The translations under genes were made by a program, and so were the position numbers. Below, in pieces: positions 1-9,289 of a stretch of DNA of 64,000 nt; position 1 is the first letter of the stretch, and each line of letters begins with the position of its first letter. This DNA is from Microbulbifer sp. MKSA007 (GTDB lineage Bacteria; Pseudomonadota; Gammaproteobacteria; Pseudomonadales; Cellvibrionaceae), in contig CP128433.1 in assembly GCA_032615215.1 (NCBI GenBank), positions 1,571,501 to 1,635,500 of the forward strand, written 5' to 3'. The notes below the pieces were generated by a model. The model saw nothing but the letters and a program-made list of their open reading frames with translations. It was not told the DNA's origin and ran no database searches.

Positions 1-968
1 CAGTGAAGAAAAAGATAAGTGATTCCCTGGGCACAATATATTTTCTTTAATTTCGATCATGGCCAGGCTTCTATGCAACGAATTGAGAAGGTTGTTTATC
101 TAGTTGTGCAGGAAATTTTATATTCCTAGTGAAATGGTGGAGTGTTGGGTCCAAGTGCTAGTAGTGAGCTACTTTAAGTATACTTCTCAAATCTAATGGA
201 AGTTATATCCCTTGGCGTTGTATGGGGTCGGTGTGAATAGCGGTAAGAATAATATTCACTTATAAGGAAGTCTCTTAAGAAACAGGTAAGTGTCAGATCG
301 CGTCTGTGCTAGCCCGGTAAAATTGATTGCATAATCATGGGTTAGTTTGTGTTTGGTGTCTATGCAAACTTAGTTTTATATTCATAGAGCCTCTCGTTAT
401 TTTTCTTTTTCCAGTGCGTGTTGAGGTCCGTTCTTTACTTGCTCTTTGGTCTTTTTTGTATTGCCACCATGTTTTCGCCAATTTTTCCCAACTACTTCAT
501 TACTCCGGTGTGTTGATAAAGGCAGTATCATGGACTTACCTTTTTAGATTTATATTTTCCTAAGCTTTAAGTTGAAATCCTCACAGGAAATTTTAGGACT
601 TTGCGTTGAGCCTTCTTGCCTACATCGCCAATTGTTCCATCCTTGCTTGAGATTTATCCGGTCAATCGGTAGGCCCGTAAAACTAACGATAATATAATGA
701 TCAATGGGTTTCTGTGTAAGAGGTGATATGAGTTTATTGAAGTTCTGGCTAGTTCGCTGCCCATACAAGTTCTTGTAGTTATCAATGGCTGAAAATCATA
801 GATACGCTAAAGTGTGTTTTCACCTAAAAATGTCACCAATTGCCTCCCCCTAATGTAGTTACAGGTAGCACCTACCGATTCTTCTTTATTCTTATATTTA
901 AATAAACTAGCTGTCATCACTTTGGGCTAGTGTTATTCCAACTCATAGGGACATTTAAGAAGGCGATC
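1..968. other. Noncoding region, no gene recognised
   Basis: Nothing in this AT-rich stretch looks like a convincing gene on either strand. The short open frames present (for example 327-563 on plus and 550-768 on minus) have low-complexity, hydrophobic or random-looking translations and no clear ribosome binding site. The last 100 bases presumably carry the promoter of the transporter that follows, but I see no unambiguous -35/-10 pair. Confidence 0.4.
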
Positions 969-2485
969 ATGGAGAGGAAACAGTCTGATGGCACTTCAAA
1001 TCCGTCACCGACTAAAAATGCCCAGTTGAGCGAACACCGTTCTGCAGACTATTACATTGATGAAACCCCTGTTTGGCGTGATGGAACCTCTATTCCCCAA
1101 AATATTTTTACGTCAATGCAGTGGCGAATCTGGTGGCTTGCTACAGCTGGTAAATTCTTTGAGGGTATGATCGTCTTTATGACCGGGGTATCTCATACTC
1201 TGATCGCTAAAGAATTTGGTTTATCTGCCTTTAGTGTTGGCTTTGTGACATCGGCGACATTGTTTGGCATTCTGGTTGGGGCGATAATCCTGGGAGGGCT
1301 GAGCGATTTCTATGGCCGGCGGAAAATGTTCATTGTAGAGATGATCATGTTTATCTTTTTCCTTGTGATATTGACCTTCGCACAGTCTTATCTCGTGATT
1401 GTTTTTTCCTTGTTTGGCCTGGGGTTGGCGCTTGGATGTGATTATCCCACGGCTCACATGATGATCTCTGAAAGCATGCCATCGCGCTTGCGGGGTAGGC
1501 TGGTGCTCGGAGCCTTCAGTTTTCAGGCCGTTGGGATGTTAGTAGGAACTGGTCTCGCATTTTTGGTCCTCTCTTGGTATCCCTCACTGGAAGCTTGGCG
1601 GTATATGTATGCTGCGGCGATTATTCCAGCGATTTTGATCATGGTTGGTCGTTTCTACATTCCCGAGAGTGCGATGTGGCTTCTGGCTAAAGGTCGTATG
1701 CCAGAGGCGGAGAAATCTATTAGCCAACTTTTGAAAAGAGATCCGCCATACCCGTCCAGATTCTTATTGAAGAATGTTGCCACAGCGGAGACGAATGAGA
1801 AAAAGATAGGTGAACTATCGAGTATTAAGCATTTACTTCAGGATAAGAATTCTCGAAAAGCAATCAAACTCTCCTCTATTCCCTGGTTTTTGCAGGATTT
1901 GGGAACCTATGGCGTTGGTATCTTCACGCCAGTAATTTTAGCGAATGTGTTGGGATATGCGTCACCCCATGCCCGCTCCATTTCGGAATTAATCCATAAC
2001 AAAGTCGAGGCGGCGAAAGGGGCAGCATTAATCGATGTAATGCTGGTAGTTGGCGTTATTCTAGCAATTATATTTGTGGATAGGGTGGGGCGTATCCGAT
2101 TGCAAGTTCTTGGCTTCCTTGGTTGTGCACTCGGCCTTCTTATTGCCGCCTATGGAGAGTCTTTAAACACTAGCCAGCAGTTACCATTCATTTTCGGGGG
2201 GCTTATGTTGTTCAACTTGATGAATAATCTGGGGCCAAATTCTCAGACTTATCTAATCGCTGGGGAGGTATTCCCGACCCGCTATCGTGGTGCTGGTGCG
2301 GGATTGGCCGCATCTATCTCAAAGTTCGGGGGTGTTGCAATCGCATTTTTTTTCCAATTTTACTTAGCGACATTGGCGCAAGTATGTTGCTTAGTGCACT
2401 AGCGGTGACTTCCTTGATTGGCGCAATGATAACCTGGAAGTACCGGATAGAAATGACGGGGAAGTCACTTGATGACGTTGGCTAA
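969..2485 (+). CDS. MFS transporter (sugar/metabolite porter type), C-terminus frameshifted
   Basis: Major facilitator superfamily permease of the inner membrane, probably a proton-coupled importer or exporter of a sugar, organic acid or similar metabolite; the substrate cannot be read from sequence. The loop 2-3 signature GGLSDFYGRRKMF follows TM2, and the stretch GCDYPTAHMMISESMPSRLRGR is typical of the sugar porter/metabolite:H+ symporter branch. The start at 969 (MERKQSDG) is preferred over 930 because homology-like sequence begins later. The open frame stops at 2402, but the next frame continues from the T run at 2346-2353 with PILLSDIGASMLL and ends in TGKSLDDVG at 2485. Adding one T to the 8-T tract gives a continuous protein of about 505 residues, the usual family length. 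Either a sequencing undercall or a true (possibly phase-variable) slip explains it. The gene is monocistronic, with a strong terminator downstream. Confidence 0.8.
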
Positions 2486-2903
2486 TCATTAAAAAAAGCC
2501 ATGGAGTTCCTCGTCAAGTACTTCACCTTCGAATGTACAGATACATCTGCATGTTATTGATAATGGCAAGCCCATATTTTTTCTAAAGTCTAATTGCAGC
2601 TGGAATGGTTTCTGAGAGGCGTTCGAGTGACTATAAGTTTAATTGTCAACTATGCTAAAAAATAAGCCGGCCAATATATAGTTAACTTACTGGTCAGTAA
2701 TTATAAGGCGCTCCGCTGTCAATTTGATCAGGCCTATCTTGCATGTTTAAAAAAGTTTTATTTTTTAGGATTTTTGATTTTTTAATTTTTGGTGTGTGGG
2801 CATTAGGTGAGTGGAAATTAAGTTCTTTGGTTTGCGTTCTTTATTGTTTTAAAGGTTGGAATTAGTTTTCCTTATGTGCTTTATTCCTTTCAATTTGATT
2901 GTA

Positions 2904-2937
2904 AATAAAAAGCCCCGGCGTACCGGGGCTTTTTATT
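2904..2937. terminator. Bidirectional rho-independent terminator
   Basis: A perfect inverted repeat (15-base arms, loop CGTA) with core AGCCCCGG/CCGGGGCT and A/T tails on both sides sits between the convergent transporter and thrombospondin-repeat genes, so it can terminate both. The rest of the gap (2486-2948) is AT-rich with no gene seen. Confidence 0.9.
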
Positions 2938-2948
2938 TCTTCTTTTAG

Positions 2949-5900
2949 TTATGGCTGGCCCACAGCTTTTGAGCAGGCCAGGTAAACATCCAGTTGATTA
3001 TTGGTAAAGCTCAATCCTTCCAGCGTTAATTTCACCTGATCAAAGTCGCTATTGGTGGTGACTAATAGCAGGCGGTGATTGCGAGCACCGTTGACTTTAA
3101 ATGGGGCCAGACGATACCCGCTGGTGGACTCTCCAGTAGCTACTCCATCCAAGTATGTACTGATTGTGATGGTGTTGAGGTAGATGATATCCAGCAGTGG
3201 TGTGGTGTGCTCTACCAGGAAACCGACCACATGGCGTCCCTCTTTAACCGAGTGGTGGTTGATTTGAATATGGGTAGAGCCGCCCGCACCGCTGACAACT
3301 TCCATTCTGGCTGCATCAGATAGGACGCCGTTAAATACCCTTTCTACTGCAGTAATAGAACATCCATCACAGGGCTGTTCAATTCCGTAAGTCAGGTCTG
3401 CATCTACACCGTTAACGATCTCCAAGTCTTCAAACGCTGCACAGGACAGGCCTGATTCGAGGTCGCAGGCATCGCCGATACCATCGTTATCAGAGTCCTC
3501 CTGCTCGGGATTGTGAGTCTGGGGACAGTTATCGAGATCGTTTTCTACTCCGTCCCCATCCAGGTCTGCATCGCAAACATCTCCCACTCCATCACCATCA
3601 GTATCGGTTTGGTTTGGATTTGGAATCGCGGGGCAGTTGTCGACGGTATCATCCAGCCCGTCATCGTCACGGTCGTTATCGCAGACGTCTCCGGCACCGT
3701 CGTTATCGCCGTCTTCTTGCCCTGGATTCGGAATCATTGGGCAGTTGTCGACGTCATCATTAACGCCGTCACCATCCAGGTCTTCGTCACAGGCATCCCC
3801 AAGACCGTCACCGTCAGTATCGGTTTGGTCGTTTGGCGTTAGTGGACAATTGTCATCGGTGTTGTCCGTGCCATCACCATCGGCATCGCTATCACACTCA
3901 TCGCCGACACCGTCACCATCCGTGTCCGTTTGATTCGGATTGGGGATGGCTGGGCAATTGTCTTCACCGTCATCGTGGCCATCATTGTCGGTATCACTGT
4001 CATCGTCACAAACATCACCGATGCCGTCACCGTCCTGATCGGCTTGATCATCATTTGGAATAGCCGGGCAGTTGTCGGAAGTGTCCGGGACTGTGTCACC
4101 ATCCCGGTCGCTGTCACAGACATCGCCAACGCCATCCTGATCGATATCCGACTGATCGCTGTTGGCAGTATCCGGGCAGTTATCGTTAGCGTTATCTACG
4201 CCGTCGTTATCGTTGTCGCCGTCGCAGGCATCGCCGATTCCGTCGTTATCACTATCTTCCTGTAGTGTATTGCTGACGTAGGGGCAGTTATCGTCGTCAT
4301 TGAAGATACCATCGCCATCAAGGTCTGGATCACAGGCATCACCGACTGAATCGCCGTCAGTATCCGTTTGATTACTATTGGATTCAGTGGGGCAGTTATC
4401 GGCTATGTCATCGACGCCGTCGTTGTCGTCGTCGCTATCACAGATATCGCCACTGCCATCCCCGTCAGTATCAAGTTGGTCTGAGTTGGGGATCGATGGG
4501 CAGTTGTCGTCATCGTTATCGGTGCCGTCGCCGTCCAGATCGCTATCGCAGGCATCCCCGACACCATCTCCATCCTGATCAGTTTGATCGGTGTTGGGGA
4601 TGAGGACACAGTTGTCGACGCTGTCAGGTACCTGATCGCCGTCGACATCGGTATTGTCATCGCAGGCATCTCCGTAACCATCACCATCTGTATCTGTTTG
4701 ATTTGCGTTGGGTACAAGCGGGCAGTTGTCATTTTCATTTTCAACGCCGTCATCATCGCGATCGCTGTCGCAGGCATCGCCAGTGCCGTCGCCGTCGGTA
4801 TCGGTTTGATCATCGTTGGCAACGGCCGGACAGTTGTCATTACTATCGTCTATACCATCGCCGTCATCGTCGCTGTCACAGCTATCGCCTTGCCCGTCAC
4901 CATCGATATCGCTCTGGTCTGAATTGGCGGTAGCAGGGCAGTTGTCATCGTCGTTATCAATACCGTCACCATCCTGGTCGCTATCACAGGCATCGCCGAC
5001 ACCGTCTTCGTCGATATCACTTTGGTCGCTATTGCTATGGCTGGGGCAGTTGTCGACCTCATCCTCGACAGAGTCATTGTCGTCGTCGCTGTCACAGGCG
5101 TCGCCAATGCCATCTCCGTCGTTATCGTCTTGGCTTGGGTTGTGGGTGGATGGGCAGTTGTCATCTTCGTTATCGATGCCGTCACTGTCCGCATCGTCAT
5201 CGCAGGCATCGCCTATACCATCGCCATCCTGGTCGGTTTGTGAGGAGTTGGCTGCGGTTGGGCAGTTGTCGTCTTGATCGTCTACGCCGTCACCGTCGTC
5301 ATCGCTGTCACAAGCATCGCCAATGCCGTCGCCGTCAAGGTCGGCTTGATCTGGGTTGGATACGGCTGGGCAGTTATCCTGGCCATCGTCGTGGCCGTCA
5401 TTGTCAGTATCGCTATCTTCGTCACAGGCGTCGCCGATACCGTCATTGTCCTGATCTGATTGGTCTGGGTTGGCTACGTCCGGACAGTTATCCAAGCTGT
5501 CGGTGTAATTGTCCCCGTCGCGGTCGTTGTCGCACACATCCCCGACGCCGTCGCCATCGATATCACCCTGCTCACTATTTGAATCAGCAGGGCAGTTGTC
5601 AGAATCGTTGGGGACATTGTCGCCATCCAGATCACTGTCACAGGCATTGCCTATGCCGTCGCTATCACTGTCGGCTTGGTCCGAATTTGGGGTTTGTGGG
5701 CAGTTGTCTGAAGTGTCTGGGTGGGAGTCGCCATCGTCATCAGTATCACAGGTATCACCGCTGCCGTCGCCATCTAAATCTTCCTGGTCTGAATTACTAA
5801 CACTCGGACAATTGTCATTATCATCATCGATACCGTCACCATCTGAGTCTGTGACGCCAGGGGGCGGGAGCAAGTCATCGGCGGCATCGCCCCGGCCTCC

Positions 5901-5966
5901 ATCAGAACCGCAGGCACTTAAAAGCACCAATGAAAATAGTATCGCAATAAGCGAAGGTAGACGCAT
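2949..5966 (-). CDS. Thrombospondin type-3 repeat lipoprotein
   Basis: Predicted surface-exposed, calcium-binding lipoprotein of about 1005 residues. The start at 5966 (MRLPSLIAILFSLVLLSAC) is chosen because GGGAG lies about 9 bases upstream; ATG at 5972 is an alternative. The signal peptide ends in lipobox LSAC, giving lipidation at Cys19, followed by a Gly/Asp linker. Then come 22 tandem repeats of about 36 residues with the consensus DGDGxxDxxDNCPxxxNxxQxDxDGDGxGDxCD, each with the Asp/Asn ladder and two cysteines of thrombospondin type-3 (calcium-binding) repeats. Repeat 12 has NCV for NCP and repeat 19 lacks one residue. A C-terminal domain of about 165 residues with its own cysteines is not recognised and could be the functional module carried on the Ca2+-rigid stalk. 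Adhesion or cell-surface polysaccharide binding is plausible but inferred. Confidence 0.85.
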   Translation of the reverse strand: MRLPSLIAILFSLVLLSACGSDGGRGDAADDLLPPPGVTDSDGDGIDDDNDNCPSVSNSDQEDLDGDGSGDTCDTDDDGDSHPDTSDNCPQTPNSDQADSDSDGIGNACDSDLDGDNVPNDSDNCPADSNSEQGDIDGDGVGDVCDNDRDGDNYTDSLDNCPDVANPDQSDQDNDGIGDACDEDSDTDNDGHDDGQDNCPAVSNPDQADLDGDGIGDACDSDDDGDGVDDQDDNCPTAANSSQTDQDGDGIGDACDDDADSDGIDNEDDNCPSTHNPSQDDNDGDGIGDACDSDDDNDSVEDEVDNCPSHSNSDQSDIDEDGVGDACDSDQDGDGIDNDDDNCPATANSDQSDIDGDGQGDSCDSDDDGDGIDDSNDNCPAVANDDQTDTDGDGTGDACDSDRDDDGVENENDNCPLVPNANQTDTDGDGYGDACDDNTDVDGDQVPDSVDNCVLIPNTDQTDQDGDGVGDACDSDLDGDGTDNDDDNCPSIPNSDQLDTDGDGSGDICDSDDDNDGVDDIADNCPTESNSNQTDTDGDSVGDACDPDLDGDGIFNDDDNCPYVSNTLQEDSDNDGIGDACDGDNDNDGVDNANDNCPDTANSDQSDIDQDGVGDVCDSDRDGDTVPDTSDNCPAIPNDDQADQDGDGIGDVCDDDSDTDNDGHDDGEDNCPAIPNPNQTDTDGDGVGDECDSDADGDGTDNTDDNCPLTPNDQTDTDGDGLGDACDEDLDGDGVNDDVDNCPMIPNPGQEDGDNDGAGDVCDNDRDDDGLDDTVDNCPAIPNPNQTDTDGDGVGDVCDADLDGDGVENDLDNCPQTHNPEQEDSDNDGIGDACDLESGLSCAAFEDLEIVNGVDADLTYGIEQPCDGCSITAVERVFNGVLSDAARMEVVSGAGGSTHIQINHHSVKEGRHVVGFLVEHTTPLLDIIYLNTITISTYLDGVATGESTSGYRLAPFKVNGARNHRLLLVTTNSDFDQVKLTLEGLSFTNNQLDVYLACSKAVGQP
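3453..5849 (-). repeat. 22-copy tandem repeat (about 108 bp unit) inside the TSP3 lipoprotein gene
   Basis: The repeats encode the Asp-rich calcium-binding stalk. Units are similar but diverged at the DNA level (recurring words such as GGGCAGTTGTC and GACACCGTC on the plus strand), so copy number could change by recombination or be mis-assembled from short reads. Confidence 0.9.
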
Positions 5967-6053
5967 GGTCATAATCTCCCGAACAAAATCCATTTTTGTT
6001 ATCTGTCGGACAAGCGCAGTAGACCTATAAAAAATACGCCTGCAATAAATCAT

Positions 6054-6535
6054 TTATGCTGGCGCACTTGGACTCCGGCTTATTTTTAGATAGATGTCAT
6101 TATTTTGGTTGTGCGTATTTCTAATACTAAAGTTATGTCGCACAACCGTTTATGAGTGTGGTAACTATGCGTTCTTTCTCACTAAAAGTGTGATGAATGG
6201 CGAAATTTTGGCGGGATAATTTATGGGTGATAAAGCGTGTAATTAGTGAAGACAAATTTACGCCATAAAATATAATGGAATAGATAATTTGACAGCTTGA
6301 TTTGCTGTTGCGATTGACTCTTTCTAAAGTGGAATCTGATTCTGAGCCTGATTAAGCCGCTGCTAAGATGGGGAGTTACCCCGCCATTTCTAGTTGATTA
6401 TAAATCTTGCAGGCAGGTATTTAGATCGAAGTATATTGACTAAGCCTTATTTAATAACACTCTTTGAAATCGCCTGGTGTAAATCAGGTGAGTCAAGGGC
6501 ATCGACATCACCTGGGTTTATAGGCTGTGAACTTT
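6054..6535. other. Intergenic region upstream of the TSP3 lipoprotein gene
   Basis: About 480 AT-rich bases with no gene seen. The part nearest 6054 must carry the promoter of the lipoprotein gene; I cannot single out promoter boxes with confidence. Confidence 0.4.
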
Positions 6536-7090
6536 CTATTTAAGATTTAACTTCATTTCCATAAGTGATGGTTGGAAGCCAACTTTTTCATAGGCTTTTA
6601 TCGCTGAGCTATTTTGAGAGTAAACATCAAGATAAAAATCTTGAACTCCATTCTTTTTACCCCATGCAATTAATTTTTCTATTAGCTTTGAGTTAATGCC
6701 CTTTCCTCGGTGTGCTGGTGATACATACATAAAACCCAGATAAGCATGCCGCTCATGATCAAGAGATATTTTTGAGCTTCGAATCTGGGCATATCCCGTT
6801 CCAATAACCTCACCTTCGATTTCAACTACCAGAAGATGTGAGTCATCAGATAGTATCAACTTCTCCATATCATAATAGAATGCTGATTCAGCTTTAATGG
6901 ATGAATTGTATGGCCTTTCGGCTTCGATAAGACACTGTTCCAGCTTAAGTAAATCAGGAAGGTCTTCTATAAGTGCTGTTCTAAAATTTAACATCTCTAT
7001 TTTCAGTGGTGATAGATTTGGTAATGAAAACTGCTCCAACTCTACAAAGGCCTGTATCTGACTTTGGTGTGGGCTAACAAAGCTAGACAA
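6536..7090 (-). CDS. GNAT family N-acetyltransferase
   Basis: Acetyl-CoA-dependent N-acyltransferase; the acceptor is unknown. The C-terminal part has the GNAT motif A pattern: AYLGFMYVSPAHRGKGINSKL with the acetyl-CoA pyrophosphate-binding RGKGIN loop. It is followed by motif B (FYLDVYSQNSSAIKAYEKVGF), in which the AIKAYEKVGF helix-strand is typical. The frame opens with a TTG at 7090; an ATG at 6994 (MLNFRTALIEDL) coincides with the beginning of the domain and may be the true start, giving about 152 residues. It stands alone, with no operon partner. Confidence 0.8.
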   Translation of the reverse strand: MSSFVSPHQSQIQAFVELEQFSLPNLSPLKIEMLNFRTALIEDLPDLLKLEQCLIEAERPYNSSIKAESAFYYDMEKLILSDDSHLLVVEIEGEVIGTGYAQIRSSKISLDHERHAYLGFMYVSPAHRGKGINSKLIEKLIAWGKKNGVQDFYLDVYSQNSSAIKAYEKVGFQPSLMEMKLNLK

Positions 7091-7218
7091 ATTTCTATTG
7101 AGTGGCGGTTAATTCATACTTGTATCTGGCCTCTACTGCAGGCCGTGATCTGTGTGATTGCGTGAGGATAGCAGATTGTAAGTCTTGAAGCAGCTTTTGT
7201 GATTCAAGCCTTGCTTGT

Positions 7219-8280
7219 TTAGGAAATTAGCCCCAGGGCCCTGTCAATTGTCCAATACCCGCTGGCTATTCCAACTGGATAAATAGCGTATTTTGATTGT
7301 GTTAGAAAGTGTTGATACAAAATTGAGATCTTCCGGTTCGAGAATATCCACTGAACTGTAGATGATAAGAAAATCAAAACCAAGACAAATAATATCTGCC
7401 CCAGTTCTACACCTATATTAAAGCTAAATAATGCGGTGATTTTACTGCTGTGAGGAAGGCCTAATTCCGCTAGCGCACTGGCAAAACCAAATCCGTGAAG
7501 TAACCCAAAGCCACTGGCAACAATCGCAGGATAGCGTCGGGTTAAGCTCGTTTTACTCTGTCCATTATGCGCGTATACAATTTCTGCGGCTAACAGCATA
7601 ATGCTCAATGGGATCAACACTTCAACAACATCTACTCTTATGGTGAATAAGTCTAAACTTGCGAGTCCCAGGGTGAGGGAGTGGCCTAATGTAAATCCGC
7701 TAATCGCTATTAAAGTGCTTCTAAAGTTTTTGGCGATAAAGACTAAACATAATACGAATAGTAAGTGATCATAGCCCTCTAATATATGTAAGAAACCTGC
7801 TTCAATATATTGTTTGACACAATCCCAAATAGTTAGGCGGGAAGGTAAATTTATCTCTAAGACCTTGGGGCCATTAAAGAGATTAATAGTGTCACCGTCT
7901 GATTTTTCAAAATGAATTAAGCTCGATAAGGCTGGATTGGCAATGGGGTATGTGATTTTTATTGTTAGGGGATTATATAGCCTTGTAAAATTGTTTGGGT
8001 GGGGGTTCCTGCATAGGTAACTCTTCACATTGGGTCCGGCAGGCCCTGTTATCTCTGGTTGTATTTGGCAGAATTCGCCCTTTAAGTGTATCTCAGGTTC
8101 AGTGCCTGGCTGCATGATAGGCGGGACTTTCCATCGAAGGATATATTTGCTTTCTGCGACCTCATTTAACTCAATGTATATCGGTCTTCCATCATGAGCG
8201 AAACTAAAATTACTAATTGTTGTAAGTAACAATAAGAATAGAAGGGCTTTGATGATCTTGTAGGGATTTTTAGTTGGCAT
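7219..8280 (-). CDS. HupE/UreJ-like membrane protein (third gene of DUF3604 operon)
   Basis: Predicted inner-membrane protein of 353 residues. An N-terminal signal peptide ends near NFSFA/HDGRP, a periplasmic beta-rich region of about 140 residues follows, then about six membrane segments. The membrane part carries the histidine motifs of the HupE/UreJ_2 family: EGYDHLLFVLCLVF, GHSLTLGLASL and LHGFGFASAL. Relatives are proposed metal (nickel/cobalt) permease-like proteins, but the ligand here is unknown. The start at 8280 is chosen because it overlaps the end of the upstream parvulin gene by 11 bases, which implies translational coupling; a longer frame to 8316 would extend further into that gene without an evident ribosome binding site. 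Confidence 0.8.
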   Translation of the reverse strand: MPTKNPYKIIKALLFLLLLTTISNFSFAHDGRPIYIELNEVAESKYILRWKVPPIMQPGTEPEIHLKGEFCQIQPEITGPAGPNVKSYLCRNPHPNNFTRLYNPLTIKITYPIANPALSSLIHFEKSDGDTINLFNGPKVLEINLPSRLTIWDCVKQYIEAGFLHILEGYDHLLFVLCLVFIAKNFRSTLIAISGFTLGHSLTLGLASLDLFTIRVDVVEVLIPLSIMLLAAEIVYAHNGQSKTSLTRRYPAIVASGFGLLHGFGFASALAELGLPHSSKITALFSFNIGVELGQILFVLVLIFLSSTVQWIFSNRKISILYQHFLTQSKYAIYPVGIASGYWTIDRALGLIS

Positions 8281-9184
8281 AGGTGATATCCACAGGTACA
8301 TATGGTATCGAGGCATCCCTCTCTATTCTGTATCCTGCCAACAGCTCTTGTATCCTAAGTTGTCTGTTTTCCTCCATTTTATTTCGTCGAAAATCCTCAA
8401 GTACTAAGGGGGAGGCTTCTCTAAAGCTGGGTAGACGGCTTGTTTTGTTTTCACTAACCAAAATTAGATGTAGACCATACGGGGATTCAAATGGACCGGA
8501 CCAGGTATTCAATGGTAGTTGAAAGATACTTTCTGCCAATTCATCGCCGAAGTGGCTGGCCACTAGATGGAGAGTGCGATCTACATAATTCCGGTGAAAG
8601 ATGAATCTGTCTCCGTAGCGGGCGGACTCCTCGAATGGAACTGACTGCTTTATTAAGTGGTTCAAGCTCTGCTTAACAGTCTTCTCTAACTTTTCTTTAG
8701 AGTGACGTCTAAAATCAAAGAAAACATGAGTGAAGGTAATGGATGCTTCAATTCGATATTTTTCGCGATGAAGCTGGAAGTAGTTTTCCAGGTCTTCTTC
8801 ACTAATGTCAGTGTTACTGGAAAAGCCTCCATTTACATAGTCCAGCTTTTGGATAAGGCGTCGTCGTATAATCTGATCATGCTTCTGTAGGCCTAGATTA
8901 AGGGCTTCACGGTAAAGTACTTCTTCTTTAATGTAATCATTAATCAGGTTGGACTTTTCTGGTTGAGTCAAGCCCTCCCAATAACGTCGTGCAAAACTCT
9001 GGTTAAATGTTTTTTTCTGGAATTGGAGGTGCTCAATTAGTATGTCCTCGCTGATAAGCAAGGTGTCTTCATAGTTGGTTCCATTTTCCTCTATTAACAA
9101 CTCTGCGACAATGAATAGTACTAAAGCGATAATAGAAAAGTGTACCAAAGGCTCCCTTTTCAGAATCTCTAATTTATGCTGCAT
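8270..9184 (-). CDS. Membrane-anchored PpiC-type (parvulin) peptidyl-prolyl isomerase
   Basis: A 304-residue protein with one N-terminal membrane anchor (HFSIIALVLFIVAELLI) and a long periplasmic part. The segment from about residue 145 to 250 matches a parvulin domain: SITFTHVFFDFRRH opens it and the closing SGPFESPYGLHLILV matches the conserved (G)PxxSxYGxHLIxV strand. The N-terminal helical region resembles SurA/PpiD-like chaperone arms. It is likely to assist folding of an exported partner, and the flanking secreted DUF3604 protein and HupE-like protein are the obvious candidates. Second gene of a three-gene minus-strand operon, 105 bases after the DUF3604 gene. Confidence 0.8.
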   Translation of the reverse strand: MQHKLEILKREPLVHFSIIALVLFIVAELLIEENGTNYEDTLLISEDILIEHLQFQKKTFNQSFARRYWEGLTQPEKSNLINDYIKEEVLYREALNLGLQKHDQIIRRRLIQKLDYVNGGFSSNTDISEEDLENYFQLHREKYRIEASITFTHVFFDFRRHSKEKLEKTVKQSLNHLIKQSVPFEESARYGDRFIFHRNYVDRTLHLVASHFGDELAESIFQLPLNTWSGPFESPYGLHLILVSENKTSRLPSFREASPLVLEDFRRNKMEENRQLRIQELLAGYRIERDASIPYVPVDITYAN

Positions 9185-9289
9185 AAAGCTTCCTCCATTG
9201 AAACCTGTAGAGAGTATTGATATCAGTATGCAAGCTACTTTTTTAAATATTCTATTTGCTTGCTGTAGCGTCGAGGCATCCTATCGGTA

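Noticed and set aside
327..768. Short open frames at 327-563 (+) and 550-768 (-)
   Set aside because: No ribosome binding site, random-looking composition, no family resemblance.
2402..2485. Reading the MFS transporter as a real pseudogene
   Set aside because: The break is a single-base homopolymer change like those in tilS and eno, so a sequencing undercall is the simpler explanation.
3075..6030. Many long open frames on the plus strand and other minus frames within the TSP3 gene
   Set aside because: They are shadows of the tandem Asp-rich repeats; their translations are low-complexity Ser/Pro, Val/Ile or His/Arg repeats with the same 36-residue period.
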